A stretch of DNA of 64,000 bases from Kuschelorhynchus macadamiae (GCA_030620095.1 JAUTXW010000328.1:310001-374000), one strand, 5' to 3'; counted from the stretch's first letter, positions 10,943 to 22,009 are shown. The notes: generated by a model from the letters alone, not told the origin. Translations and numbers: made by a program.

Positions 10943-12415
10943 AATCGCGACGGAAACATTTTGCAAGCTATCAACGAAAGCCCTAGTGCATCGGTAAAAA
11001 CTGTAGAACAGGAAATCTATGTGCCAAAACAGGTACAGAGAGTTTTAAAAAAGAATAAGTACTATCCATACAAAAGCATAATAGTTCAAGGACCTAAGGA
11101 AACTGATTTTCCAAGACGATTATGCTTCTGTCAGTGGTATACTAGGAAGTGTAATAAAAATTCCGATTTTGTAAATCATGTCTTGTGGTCCGATGAGAGC
11201 AGGTTCACGAATTGTGGAGTCTTTAATAGGCACAACCGTCATCATTGGGCTGTGCAAAATCCTCACGAAGTGGTAGAGACACGTCTACAGATCAGATTTG
11301 GAAGTAACGTTTGGTGTGGGATCAATGGTAAGTTAATCTAACCAATCTTTTTTAAATAGGCACCAAATGATGGTCAAATAATAATCTTTTTTTTTTTCGT
11401 TTAGTTCTTTAATGATACTAAAAGAGATCTAATAAAAAAAAGTAAAACGTTCTACTCTAGTCAGTCAACTTACTTTTTTGATATTGTATTACATTTTTAT
11501 TCAATCATTTTGTATCGTAGTTTCGAAGAACCTATAAAAATAGAATTGGGTTCTATAAATTTATTAACACTATCTAAATTTTCTGCAGATTTAGGTAATT
11601 CTCTAAAATTATTTGATTCTCTGAATTTAATGATTTGTTATTACCCGGGAAGCCTAGTTCTTGCGTTATGAAAAAAATACCATATTAATCAAATGTCGAA
11701 TTATTTTTCGATTTTCATTATGATTTATAGAAAGGCGTTCAGCTGTATTTCCGAATAATTTAAACTTTAAAGCGCAAGGGATTTGTTCTTTTGATATTTT
11801 ATGTTTTATTAAGGCACGGTGTACTTCTTTAAGATTATTATATCACTGAAATATATTGATTTAATATTTCCGAAATTAATATGCAATACCAACAAAATAA
11901 TTTATTACGGCTATTACTTCCCGCTAACCAAATATGTTTTTCTTTTTCATAATAAAGCTAAATAGGTTTCAACTGTATACAAGCTCATTCATTACGGGAT
12001 GTTTCGATAATTATTTTTGGAAAGAATATCTACTTTTTAATAAAGATAATTTTCCCTTTATAATTCATAGTTTCTAGTACCACCCGGCCGACCCTGCCGC
12101 CCTTGACTGTTGGGCACCTATTCATAAATTATTAATCATTTCAGAAAATCGACTTATTGGACCATTTTTGTTTAACTACACCCTAAACGGGCAGAGGTAC
12201 CTAGAGCTTTTTCGAAACCAGGTTGTACCAGCCTTACGAGCTATTCTAACGGAAGATGAATTAAGAAGAACTTGGTTTCAACAAGACGGATGTCCGGCTC
12301 ACAATACCATTCAAGTCAGGAACTTCTTAAGAGGTCCAATATCTTGGCCTCCTAGATCCCCTGACTTCTCGCCCTTGGATTTCTACCTCTGAGGTCACAC
12401 CAAGAATGAGGTCTA
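10943..12415 (+). pseudogene. mariner-like transposase with in-frame intron, decayed
   Basis: Exon 1 (open from at least 10943 to 11327) has a helix-turn-helix ending VQRVLKKNKYYPYK and then LWSDESRFTN (first catalytic Asp, about 11184-11213), the conserved NRHNRHHW and VWCGIN. Exon 2 (12145 onward) begins ENRLIGPFLFN and carries YLELFRNQVVPAL, WFQQDGCPAHN (second Asp, about 12271-12303) and SWPPRSPDFSPLDFYL (third acidic residue, about 12343-12390). The tryptophan after FYL is TGA, so the frame stops at 12392; the family continues with GH.KNEV, visible here. Residues between NFL and RGPI are deleted. Splicing 11328-12144 keeps the frame exactly. The gene would have coded a TA-specific transposase and is now inactive. 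Confidence 0.8.
11328..12144 (+). other. GT-AG intron within mariner-like transposase
   Basis: The donor G|GTAAGT at 11327-11333 matches the consensus and the acceptor ATCATTTCAG|A ends at 12144. Removal joins G with AA (GAA) and restores WCGIN-ENRLIGPFLFN with no lost or gained residue. Length is 817 bp, AT-rich, with no open frame and no visible terminal repeats of its own, which argues against a simple insertion. Confidence 0.7.
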
Positions 12416-12599
12416 GGAATTTGATCCCCTGCGCCCATAGGAATCCTGAGACATAGAGTTTTGGACACATTTAGAAATATTAACGGAAATACTCTTGCCA
12501 GGGTTGTATGAAAAACAGCAATTATCAAAAGTGTCGTATTGAAAATTTAATGCGTTTAACACATTATTTATTAATGTAATGTATTTAATGTAATCTTGT

Positions 12600-12740
12600 G
12601 ACAAATAAATCATGGCCTCCTTAGAAAAAATTGAGATCTAACTTTACGAAGTGTGATATTTCGATGATAAATACTCAAATCTTTTATGCACTTGTGATAC
12701 ATCACTAGACTGTAAATTTTACGTTCTTTCCAAAAATGTC
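12600..12740 (-). repeat. right terminal inverted repeat
   Basis: Reverse complement of the left repeat, with about 12 extra bases (CACAAGTGCAT region) near 12690. Confidence 0.85.
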
Positions 12741-13320
12741 GTACACGTCATATTATTCGCCTTAAAAAAGTGTCCCAAAAAAGTGTCCCAATAATGTCAC
12801 ATTTTAACAGCTTCTGTTAAAACTAAAATGACCGAAAAATTAATTAAAACTAAAATTACTAAAAAATAAGTAAGTAGGTATATTTTTTTTATTAATTATA
12901 AATAAACAGATACACTATAAGGCAAGTCGATTATTAACCTAAAAAAAGGACAATTATTAGTACCAAATGAAAAATACATTATTGAACCTCATTCTAAATA
13001 CTTTTGATCAAATTAATGAGAATTCAAATTCACATAATTGTTAAAAAAAGTTTTAAAGTAAAAACTTACTTACTTTTATTTTGCTGTTTTAGTCCTCCCA
13101 CCGTTTCGTTCGCCAGCTCTTTTCGGCTAAATTTTAAGTTGTTTCCTTGTAAAAACATATTTATGTAAACTCTACCAATAAAAATCAAATCAAAGTTAAG
13201 TCCAAAGAAAGGGGATGATCAATAATCTATATATTTAAAACATTAAGTCAGATGTGGGGTACAATGCAAATTTTAATGAAATAAACAGGCGAGTTTTCTT
13301 TTTAAGCTGAAAAAAATTTC
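12741..13320. other. non-genic AT-rich region
   Basis: No gene or repeat family was recognised. A short local duplication, AAAAAAGTGTCCCAAAAAAGTG, sits around 12765-12790 (two GTGTCCCA copies). A run of six A at 13310-13315 serves as the terminator of the adjacent minus-strand tRNA. Confidence 0.5.
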
Positions 13321-13393
13321 TGGAGGCGCCGGGCATCGATCCCGGTACCTCTCGCATGCTAAGCGAGCGCTCTACCATCTGAGCTACGCCCCC
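13321..13393 (-). tRNA. tRNA-Ala (AGC)
   Basis: The minus strand folds into a 73-nt cloverleaf. The acceptor stem GGGGGCG pairs with CGCCTCC and includes the G3-U70 pair that defines alanine tRNAs; the discriminator is A. The D arm has A-box bases TAGCTCAGATGG, the anticodon arm GCTCGCTTAGCATGCGAG has anticodon AGC, and the T arm CCGGGATCGATGCCCGG holds the B-box GATCGATGCCC. CCA is not encoded. The T run downstream on this strand (complement of the A run at 13310-13315) is a Pol III terminator. No intron is present, and it looks intact and functional. Confidence 0.96.
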
Positions 13394-13753
13394 GATGAAA
13401 CAAAATATCTTAATGCTGGAATTAAATCACATGGCAATTAAAACCAACACAGAAAACAATTATTTTTGAAATATGTTTTTTAATACAAGTTTTAATATTA
13501 CCAACTAGTTGTGACTACAGTAAAAATAGATTACGTTAAAATAGTAAAATTGGGTACGCTGATATATTTTAGGAATAATGTTCTAAGTATGACTTAAAAC
13601 TGGTTTAAGTTGCTGCCTTTATGTAGGTATAAATACTTGTTAAATTTTTCAAAATAAACTTTAATCCCCTTTTTACACCTACAGGAGATGAATTTTAATA
13701 AATGTACGTGTTTAATTATTTTTATTGATGAGTATTTGTGTTAAATTTCAAGT
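13394..13753. other. non-genic region upstream of tRNA-Ala
   Basis: AT-rich with no recognisable gene or repeat. Confidence 0.4.
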
Positions 13754-13797
13754 CTAGTGGCGACTCGTAACTTTAGAAAGTAAAGTGCTGCAGAAGG

Positions 13798-13800
<3 letters not shown>

Positions 13801-13882
<82 letters not shown>
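13801..13882. repeat. (TA)41 microsatellite
   Basis: Uninterrupted TA dinucleotides lie inside the hAT-like remnant. Confidence 0.95.
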
Positions 13883-13887
<5 letters not shown>

Positions 13888-13920
13888 ATTTAACTAATTG
13901 AAATAATTCACATGTCGGCG

Positions 13921-14347
13921 TTATTGTTGATCATTCAATATACAAGATGCCCGGCAATATTCAAAGTCGACATGAAATTTAAAAAAATCACGATGGTTAT
14001 CTGCACTCCACTTAATAAAATCCGTGATAAAATTTTTTAAATTTCTTTTAAAAACTAAATCGGTGCGCCTATTTTTCCTTGGGGCAAATGTGTCAACCAC
14101 TCTTTCATTCAAATCAGGGGTAGATCGAAAAAGTTTCTGTTCAACTGACAAACAATTTTTACGGTTCTGACACATGGTACTCCTTTGTGTACCAGTTTTT
14201 ATCCGTTTCAGAGCAGAAACATTTCTCTTCTCTATCTCTATAGTCGTCATCGGCACAGTAACAAGTACTTTTAACAATTACAAATGATTTTTCTTGCAAC
14301 AATTTTCGTATGGACCCAGCGTCGTATTTTTGGGACATATGTAGCAA
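13921..14347 (-). pseudogene. hAT-like (DUF4371/hAT-C type) transposase fragment
   Basis: Two overlapping minus-strand frames are joined by a shift near 14170. The downstream frame contains LSVEQKLFRSTPDLNERVVD and FAPRKNRRTDLVFK, the pattern (A)LSIE..L......FNERVI..FA..K.RR...F typical of the C-terminal part of ZMYM1-like hAT transposases. The related fragment at 24.6 kb shows the same block. The upstream frame (QKYDAGSIRKLLQEKSF...) is not recognised. Only this fragment remains, so it is inactive. Confidence 0.5.
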
Positions 14348-14453
14348 TTAGGTGAAGATCGAAAACTGAAGATCTTTTTTTGCTGTTTAAAAATTTTCAT
14401 TGCCCTAAACTCCCCCCCCCCCCAGAAGCAAATTCTATATAGGCCACTGGGAC

Positions 14454-16083
14454 AAACATTGTTTTCTTGTATATGAGTCCGTGATAATTTAAAAGCAAAT
14501 TTAAAGGATTTTCATATCTTTTAGTGCATTTTTTTATAATTGTATGCTTGCTAACCTTAGTTATCACAAGTGAATACTTTTTGAAGCTTCGAAGTGAGAA
14601 ACCGAAGTCGCCGAGCAAAGAAAATATTTTTATAATTAAAAATTACTTGTAATTCTGAGCCTGGAATTTCTACCTTTCATAATTTAATAAATTTAGGAAC
14701 CGCCCTCCTAAATGCATACCAAGGTCTTTCTTTATTTGGGCATAGGTTTTGCTGAGAGACACTTTTGGTAAATCTTAGTTTTAGGTAAATAATAACCATG
14801 GTTATCGTAGCTTCATTTATAAAAAAAACAAAAAATTCTATAAAAACTGTAGATCACAGCTGCCACACTCCAGGTAAGATAATATCAATCAAAAAAAGCA
14901 TACATTATTTAGTTTCTAAAGTATGAACGATGAACTTGTAAGGTTAAAGACAGAATGTAAAAAAAATATGTAATAATGAATTTAAGAACTATGAGTCTTT
15001 TAAGTAGGATTACCTGGCTTTCCAGACAAAAAAATAATAATTACAGAGTTGCATAAAGGTAAAACTTATTTAAAAAAATCTCTTTCAAGATGGTAGGTAC
15101 ATATACGGCTAATTATTACAATGCCGCTAATATAGGTAAAACATAAAAAATAATACAGCATTGAAATATGTAAAGGTACAAAATGTAATATAACTTTATG
15201 AAACAACGATTAGAGATATCTTAGTCTCGATTGAGAATCATAACAATGTTAATTAAATAGATTAATTTTATTTTTTAAATACATTATTAATATGAAAGGT
15301 TTTGCACATACTTGGCCTAATTTAATTTAGTAGTCCTGCCCTTATTGCAGTAATCTACTTCAGCCGCATCGACGAAAGTTCATTCAATCGTTTTCTCTAT
15401 CTAAAATTGAAAACATTTTTGGAACTTATAAATGAAAGTATTCTCCTACATCTACAATTTGCAATACAACCAAAAGAAGGCTTTTTAAGGTAAAAAAATA
15501 AAAATAAATAACAAAAGTCCCGTATACTCCTGTGTAAATATTCGATTGGTTTGTCTTATGGCCGTCAAAAACAAAAGTGAGTGATAGTTGGAGTGCCTTA
15601 TAGGCATTTATTAGTTGCCAAAAAAATTATTTAAAAACCCTTGTTTTAACCTTTACTTGGTTACGTCTAAAATAGTAGTGTTAATGTTATCTTATGCCTC
15701 CTATAAAATATTATCAGAACTCATTTTAGCATTAAGTTATCAGTAGTTATTCAAACTGACCGTTTGACAAATTGCAACTAAAGTTAGTTGGAACGGGATG
15801 AGAGAGCTTTTCCACTGTCAAATAAAATTCCGCGACGTGAACTCAACAACGAGTGGCAGTTGCTTATTGGATTTGCACGACTATCAAAACAGTCTGATGG
15901 CTTTCTGGACTGGGGAATCTTCGCATGACATCAAATATTATGTTGTACCAAAAACGGATTATACTTCGCATAGACGGTCCATTAGATACACAATAAATTC
16001 CCTACTTTTAATCCTTCATGTGGCCGATTAATCGAGAAATTATCTCACGCGCAACTTATTCCCGGAGTTGTCGAGACCGCGAC
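14454..16083. other. non-genic region, one GC-richer patch
   Basis: No gene is recognised. A GC-richer patch at 15785-16075 has a 77-codon plus-strand frame (15798-16031) without a recognisable domain; adjacent frames are closed. The rest is AT-rich. The patch ends where the transposon at 16084 begins. Confidence 0.4.
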
Positions 16084-16514
16084 GAAGATCTTTTTTTTCT
16101 AATTTCAAATATATATACTTTTAATATATTCTGTCAATTAGTTTTGGATATATAAGCGTTTAAACATTAAAGAACTGGTAAGGTTATTTGCGCTAAAACA
16201 TAGTGCGCCATGGCCGGCCATGGTCAAGACAATTGCAATGAACGATGCCTTTTTGACGTACCGGTCAGAAGTATCTATTTACGAGCATTTTTAATATCTA
16301 ATACGTTAGACGATGGGTTTTTCGGAAGAAGAAAAACTCGACATGATAGAATTATTTTATTTACATGGTAAAAATGCATCGATAGCTCGTAACGAATATC
16401 ATAGACGGTTTCCAGATAGACCAACACCGACTCGTAGCATAATATTAAACATCGTTAAACAATTGAATGAAAGAAAAACACTTAAGCGAAAATTTAGAAT
16501 AGTGGAAAGAAACA
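16084..16514 (+). repeat. left long terminal inverted repeat
   Basis: Inverted copy of 17438-17859. A CCATGGCCGGCCATGG palindrome (16207-16222) is present only here; the right copy has a shorter AGCTATGGTC in its place. Confidence 0.85.
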
Positions 16515-16534
16515 ATACCATAAAAAATCAATAA
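16313..16534 (+). CDS. truncated transposase N-terminus carried in left inverted repeat
   Basis: An intact 73-codon frame starts MGFSEEEKLDMIELF and continues ARNEYHRRFPDRPTPTRSII. This is the DNA-binding head of the mariner-like transposase, duplicated because the inverted repeat spans the start of the gene. The same residues in the true gene (minus, from 17640) include an in-frame TAA, so this copy is better preserved. It ends 20 codons past the repeat edge. If expressed it would give a helix-turn-helix peptide without a catalytic domain. Expression is not shown. Confidence 0.45.
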   Translation: MGFSEEEKLDMIELFYLHGKNASIARNEYHRRFPDRPTPTRSIILNIVKQLNERKTLKRKFRIVERNNTIKNQ

Positions 16535-16554
16535 TATAAAGTAATAATATTAGC

Positions 16555-17640
16555 TTAAAGAACTAAGTTTTGGTTTTCTATATAGCCTCCTTGGTTTATA
16601 AAGCATTTCTGAATATTTCTTCTAAATTCTCTGTGTATGGATGCGTAGATAAAATGAGGTGATTGAGTGTTTAAATCGTCGATTGTTTGGACTATATTTT
16701 GCTCTAAAGCTTGGATGGTTCTTGGCCTATTGTAGTATATCTTGTTTTTCAGATAACCCCACAAAAATCTTAATGGTACATGTCTTCCAATCCAAAATGG
16801 ATACCTGTCATTTAAAAAATTGGTGACCGGCTGGACATTATGAGGAGGGGCACCATCTTGTTGCCATATGAAATTAAGATATGAAGTAATCGGTAGTTGT
16901 TCTAAATGCTCCTCGATTTCGTTTTCTAATAGCTCCTGATAACTTTGTCCGCTTAAATTCCCATTTAAAAATATAGGTCCAATAACATGATTGTAAAGAA
17001 GGCCTCACCAAACATGTAGGGATCTTCTTCCCTGATTTTTGACCGCCTGAAGAGCTCGCGGGTTTTCTTTTGACCAAAAATGCTTATTTTTCCGGTTAAA
17101 CATGCCTCCAGTGGTAAATGTTGCCTCGTCAGTGAAAATTATGTTTGACAGATTTAGTTAATTCATCATAACACGTCTTTCTATTTCTTGGCAGAAGCGT
17201 AATCGGTCTATTTTATTTTGATCGGTTAATTCTTGAGTAGGTAAAAACTTATATGGCTTATATTTGTAATGTTTTAGAACTGAGTGGATTTTATACCATG
17301 ATTTGTTAAAAAATGTGGCTGCATCGGGAATTGAGCGCTTAGGATTTTCTAAAACGAGAATAAATAAGATAAATTATTTTAATACAAAAGTTTCAAAATT
17401 ACCTTCAAAATATAATAAAATATTTAAATATTCTTCACCGTTTCTTTCCACTATTCTAACTTTTCGCTTAAGTGTTTTTCTTTCATTCAATTGTTTAGCG
17501 ATGTTTAATATTGTCCTACAAGTCGGTGTTGGTCTATCTGGAAACCGTCTATGATATTCGTTACGAGCTATCGATTAATTTATACTATGTAAATAAAATA
17601 ATTTTATCATTTCGAGTTTCTCTTCTTCCGAATAACCCAT
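16555..17640 (-). pseudogene. mariner-like transposase with short intron, decayed
   Basis: Starts at the ATG complement (17638-17640) with MGYSEEEKLEMIKLFY. The first helix-turn-helix is followed by the linker RTILNIAKQLNERKTLKR, then after the intron ENPKRSIPDAATFFNKS, VLKHYKYKPYKFLPTQEL, the first Asp in IIFTDEATFTTGGMFNR (about 17135-17085), the second Asp in WQQDGAPPHN (about 16865-16836), and LWGYLKNKIYYNRP and a C-terminal helix region to the stop at 16555. The segment with the third acidic residue (normally WPPRSPDLTPLDF) is deleted between VPLRF and LWGY. Stops occur near 17575, 17160 and 17006. It is inactive. Confidence 0.8.
17349..17402 (-). other. 54-bp GT-AG intron in mariner-like transposase
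   Basis: On the minus strand the donor GAAG|GTAATT and acceptor TTCTCGTTTTAG|A bound a 54-bp AT-rich segment with an in-frame TAA. Removing it joins GAA-G with AA-AAT and restores LLYFEENPKRSIPDA with no frame loss. The length is typical of insect short introns. Confidence 0.7.
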
Positions 17641-17859
17641 CGTCCAACGTATTAGATATTAAAAACGCTCGTAAATAATTACTTCTGACCGGTAAACGTC
17701 AAAAAGGCGTCGTTCATTGCAATTGTCTTGACCATAGCTCACTATGTTTTAGCCCAAATTACCTTACCATTTCTTTAACGTTTAAAATCTTATATATCCA
17801 AAACTAATTGACAATATATTAAAAGTATATATATTTGAAATTAGAAAAAACAGATCTTC
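17438..17859 (-). repeat. right long terminal inverted repeat
   Basis: Inverted copy of 16084-16514. It contains the 5' leader and first codons of the minus-strand transposase. Confidence 0.85.
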
Positions 17860-20800
17860 AAGAATATGATTTAATATACAGGGTGTTTCATTTAAAAAAA
17901 CTGACAACCTGTCAAAATTTGACATTTCCAATAATATTTTCTCACTTATGATACAATATTCTAAATCTTCATAAAAAACCCAACAACTTTTGTATTGACG
18001 CCATTTCCGTATCTATTCAAATAAACTCTCTAGGTGGGTGGAAAAATATACGGGAAAACCCTTTACCTTTGAGCAGTGACAGCATCCCTTTTGTCAGGGC
18101 TGTTTTGTCTTTCTATGAAATCTATAATAGAAGAAAAAATCCACGTTTCTTCAGAGAAAAATACTTTTGTCCATTAATTAATCGACGAGTTATGATGGTG
18201 TCGTGCGAATTAGAGTCAGGCTCGACGATGAGTAAGTTCGGGTCCAGTGGCAGGTCAACAAGTCAGTAGATTTTGCTGCTGTCGTAACATACCCTGGGAA
18301 CCTTAGAGTAAAAATGTATCTTACTCTAAGCTGGGAACGCATAACTGACTTAGATTTAACTTTCGAGCAACACATATAATGATGGCTACATAGTTAGAGT
18401 ATAAATTTAGTCTAAGGCCACACCGTTCTTCAAACCATGCAACAGCTTTTGCAGCTACTTTCGGGGAAGCATTCGCATTATTTTAAAATTTTATCGGCTT
18501 TTTATTACACGGAACACCGGTCTATACATACATACGTACTGATACCCAAATAATATGAAATTTGCTTTATATTGGTTAACTAAAAATAGTAAGTCTGCCC
18601 AAATAATGATTTAAAATTTTGTTTATATAAAGTCGTACATTGTGCACAAAACAGTATTCAAATGTTGCCCTATCTTTAGAGATAAATGATAAACATAAAA
18701 ATCAACAATTTTGTTTTGCAAATTAATATTTTATTAGCTAACGCAAAATATGTTTAAAGTGAAAAATATTAATTGGGCAGATTTTTTTGCTCTCCAATTT
18801 ATATTTGGACTCGTACAATAACAGGTAACAGTAACTTAGACTATAGCTATTTTGCTTATTTACTTATCACACCTACATCGTTTGTGTATCTTATGATACC
18901 CATGTTATCTTGTGTATCTTAGCTGTTATATGGAACGGTTGGCCAAAACAATTTTTTAATTGAATCTGTCCGATTTGGTTTGCAACTGATAAAAAACTAG
19001 TTAGATGTTCAATTAATTTAATATTCTAAAATAATTTTCTACTAACTGAAACGACATAGATTATATGTATACGTGCTTGCTATATTACAGTTTACATAAC
19101 CAAACGTCAAATAATTATTCTGAAGATATCTCGTACATATAAGAAAATTTCTAATTTATACAGGATGTCGTCAAAAAAGAAATTGACTAAACTAATTTAA
19201 ATGTATAATAGTTAAAAGCGGTTATTTGGAAGATTCTATTGGTGCAAAACGTTTTAAATATATATGCAATATTTTTAGGTGAAAACTGTTGAAAATTATA
19301 CTAGGAATCATCAAAGAGGTCATAGGAATATTTGAGGAATAACCTTTACCGAAAAACCACAGAATAATGAATAAGATTTCGAAAGTTAAACAGAAACGAT
19401 TTTTTTTCAAACATTTAGTGTTTTTTTGAGGAAAAGTTGTTTAATCCTGTTAAAATAATTGTCAAAAATCTAAAATTAAGAGTAATATTTATACAGGGCG
19501 CATCAACAAGGTGTTTGCGTTTAATAGTGCCTAGACTACAAGATATACAAAAAAGTTTCATATGAGAGTTGCAGGATTTAAAGAGGCGCATAACGTCAAA
19601 ATATTTTTTACTATAAAGTGTCTCAAAAATGTATTATTCTCTTATGGAATTCTCTGTATAGTACTATATTATATTTGAATTCTAATAAAAATTCTATTAA
19701 TTATAATATTATTATTCGCTGGTATTGAATAGATAATAACACCTATTATTTACTCCGCGTAATAATTCATTACTCATGGCCCTTATGGGGGCAATGGGCT
19801 CGTACGGTATAATTTGAAAAAGCATATTTTTCGCATTTTAATGAAGTATCACGTGCTAGTAGAGTGTATACAAAATTTCAGCTCTTTTAGATACCTATTA
19901 TAGAAATTATCTGCCTTCAAAGAAATTTAATGTGACGTCACTTTCAGAAATCAGAATTAAAAAAAAATGTTTACGGGCCTATTAATCAAATGACCCATGC
20001 TTGATGATATTATTATAAACGTTGATAAGACGCAGAAAAAGTATACTATTCTACTCGTATGTAATAGCTATTACCCACGAGGATGAACTTTAAACGAGGG
20101 GAAGGCGAGTGTCGTAATTTACCAGAGATTCACCACTGCTCGTTGATTAATATGCTATTTTGTCATAAAAAGCCATCCGGAATTAAGAAGAATTATTTAT
20201 TATAGGTATCGTTTATAAAAAAAAATCTTTTTTGGGAATCAATTTCACTGTATTAATTTTTTTTAAATAAATCCAGATATCCACTTCAAAAAATGCGCAG
20301 TGTAGTTGTTATTACAATGAAGAAAAACTTCAGTAAAAAGTGACAGCTATCAAATTGAAAACTTTTAGAAAAACAAGCTATCAAAAAAAAACTTTCAGAA
20401 TTCCAACAGAATATAATTTGGTAAAGCTCACAATAATTAAATTTAAAAAATTGCCCCTTGTCTGTATTTTAAATAGAACTGCCTGATTTCCGCAAAAATC
20501 CGCAAACTTTTATTATACAGTTTCAAAAAGTACATTAGTTAAGCTAAAAGTTTCAATCAAGGAATGTAGTCAACTCGACTCAATACAACTTATAGGCAAA
20601 TTCAGTTGTTTGAAAGTAGAGAAATTTCAGAAAGGCGAATAAAACAATATGTAAAATATATAAATCGAATTTAGGTCCAACATTTTTATAAAAAACTAAT
20701 CTACATACCTTCTTGTGTTTCCGCCATTTTATAAAATAATTTAATTTTAAATAAAAAATTGACAATAAAATGCTAAAAACAGAAAAACCAAATCAGAAAA

Positions 20801-21144
20801 TTTGCAAGACGCGGAGTGATTGTCAAAACCTACGAAATTAATGACAGCTCATTCAAAAACAAATGAATGTTTAGAAAAAAAAATACTGAAGATGGTTTAA
20901 CCAGCCTACTAGACTTTACTTCTAAACTATTTAAAAAAGTCAATTAAATATGTGGTGATTTGGACTTATGGCCAACAAATTACATACATAACTTACGCTG
21001 TGCATCACTCGGACATATGTGAATTAAAAATATAAAGCAAAAAAATAAATTATTAAAAGCTTTGACTTTATAAAGCCAATGTTAAAAGCTTGTATGGTAT
21101 GTTTACGTCGCACTTAACAATGTATCTCGCTTATTTACAACAAG
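17860..21144. other. non-genic region with minor repeat traces
   Basis: No gene is recognised. CAGGGTGTTTCATTTAAAAA (17879-17898) looks like a DNA-transposon terminus. A GC-richer stretch at 18160-18450 has short frames on both strands with no known domain. CAGGGCGCATCAACAAGG (19495) also resembles a transposon end. A polymorphic-looking AT tract lies at 19655-19740. The remainder is AT-rich intergenic sequence. Confidence 0.4.
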
Positions 21145-21216
21145 TCTTCGGTAGTATAGTGGTCAGTATCCCCGCCTGTCACGCGGGAGACCCGGGTTCG
21201 ATTCCCGGCCGGAGAG
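21145..21216 (+). tRNA. tRNA-Asp (GUC)
   Basis: A 72-nt cloverleaf. The acceptor TCTTCGG pairs with CCGGAGA (one T-G pair) and the discriminator is G. The D arm has A-box-like TAGTATAGTGGTCAGTA, the anticodon arm CCCGCCTGTCACGCGGG has anticodon GTC, and the T arm CCGGGTTCGATTCCCGG has B-box GGTTCGATTCC. No CCA and no intron. An eight-T run begins at 21220 and terminates Pol III. It is intact and probably functional. Confidence 0.96.
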
Positions 21217-21219
21217 AAC

Positions 21220-21227
21220 TTTTTTTT
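21220..21227 (+). terminator. Pol III T-run after tRNA-Asp
   Basis: Eight consecutive T residues start four bases after the mature tRNA 3' end. Confidence 0.85.
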
Positions 21228-21459
21228 TCATTTATTGTATCACTCAGAACAATAAAATTCAAGTTTTTTCTGCTGCTACCTGTTAAATCAGAATTTTAGA
21301 TAAAAATGTGGAAATTATCTAACAATTAATTGAGAGGTAATTGCAATGTTGCCAGTTTTACTACTTATTTTAAAAATGCTATAAATGTGTTCTATTTTTT
21401 TCAATTGAACTGTGAATAGTTGGCCAAAAAACATAATTAAATTTTTTTTTAATTCCGTT

Positions 21460-21845
21460 AGTTCTTCGCTAGTGCTTTTTGGTGCTTCGATCAATTTCTT
21501 TAGTGCTTTCTTTTTTTTTTTTGTAAATATTCGTTTACCTTTGTTTTAAGGTTTGTGCTCAAAGTTTTTGTGATCGACCCAAATTAGGTGATGTTAGTGC
21601 TTGAAGTAGTTTCGTTATTGCTAGCCTAGCTTTGGAAATGTTCGTTTATTTTGTTTGAAGGACAGGCAACAAAATATTTTCGATTCGCTCAAATTTGGTG
21701 ACATTCGTTAGTGATTTGTTTAGTTTAATTAGTGCTTTTTTAATACCGCAAAATTTTTTTTTTAATTTCACGGCCAGCCCCAAAAATTTATCTGATCGAC
21801 TTAAACTAGATTTCGTTCGTTATTGCTTTTTGGCGTTTTTATAAA
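21460..21845 (+). repeat. degenerate ~112-bp tandem repeat
   Basis: GATCGACCCAAATTAGGTGA (21571), GATTCGCTCAAATTTGGTGA (21681) and GATCGACTTAAACTAGATTT (21795) recur at 110-114-bp spacing. Each is followed by TTCGTTA(G/T)TG(C/A)TTTTT-like strings and by T-rich spacers. It is a local repeat not seen elsewhere in the window. No protein is encoded. Confidence 0.55.
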
Positions 21846-22009
21846 AGGGAATGGATATTGTTCTAAGATTAGAAAATATAATAATTACACTCCACGACAG
21901 GAAAATAATAAGCAATTACCAACGGGAAGTGTAGTTTTCCTATTTATACACGAAACACAGACAAGATTTTAAGGACCGGCGAAGTGGTCTAACACATGTA
22001 CCGTGTCTC
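21846..22009. other. non-genic spacer
   Basis: AT-rich sequence between the tandem repeat and the palindrome. Nothing was recognised. Confidence 0.35.

Larger units (their letters stand above)
10709..12740 (+). mobile_element. mariner-like transposon with ~130-bp inverted repeats
   Basis: The left repeat (10709-10834) and right repeat (12600-12740) are inverted copies. ATTTTTGGAAAAAGCGTAAA is mirrored by the complement of ACGTTCTTTCCAAAAATGTC, CAGTCTAGTGAT and ATATCACACTTCGTAAA occur in both, and GGCCATGATTTATTTGT closes each inner side. A single split transposase pseudogene lies between. The left end abuts an array-like CCGCCATATTGGA motif, so the target may have been an array unit. Confidence 0.85.
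13754..14453 (-). mobile_element. hAT-like transposon remnant
   Basis: Left end TAGTGGCGACTCG (13754-13766) and right end GGCCACTGG (14445-14453) resemble the CAGTGGCGGCT ends of the hAT-like element at 24487-25917. As there, the transposase C-terminus lies just inside the left end on the minus strand. A (TA)n expansion separates them. The element is strongly deleted and no target-site duplication is seen. Confidence 0.5.
16084..17859 (-). mobile_element. mariner-like transposon with ~430-bp inverted repeats
   Basis: The left repeat (16084-16514) and right repeat (17438-17859) are inverted copies, for example TAGTTTTGGATATATAAG, GACAATTGCAATGAACGA, TTTTTGACGTA/TTACCGGTCAGAAGTA and ATCTAATACGTT(A/G)GACGATG. 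The repeats reach beyond the transposase start codon, so both ends carry its first ~66 codons. The main gene reads on the minus strand. Confidence 0.85.

Noticed and set aside
15798..16031. Host exon in GC-richer patch
   Set aside because: There is no domain, no convincing splice sites and only one open frame of 77 codons; reported as an unexplained patch instead.
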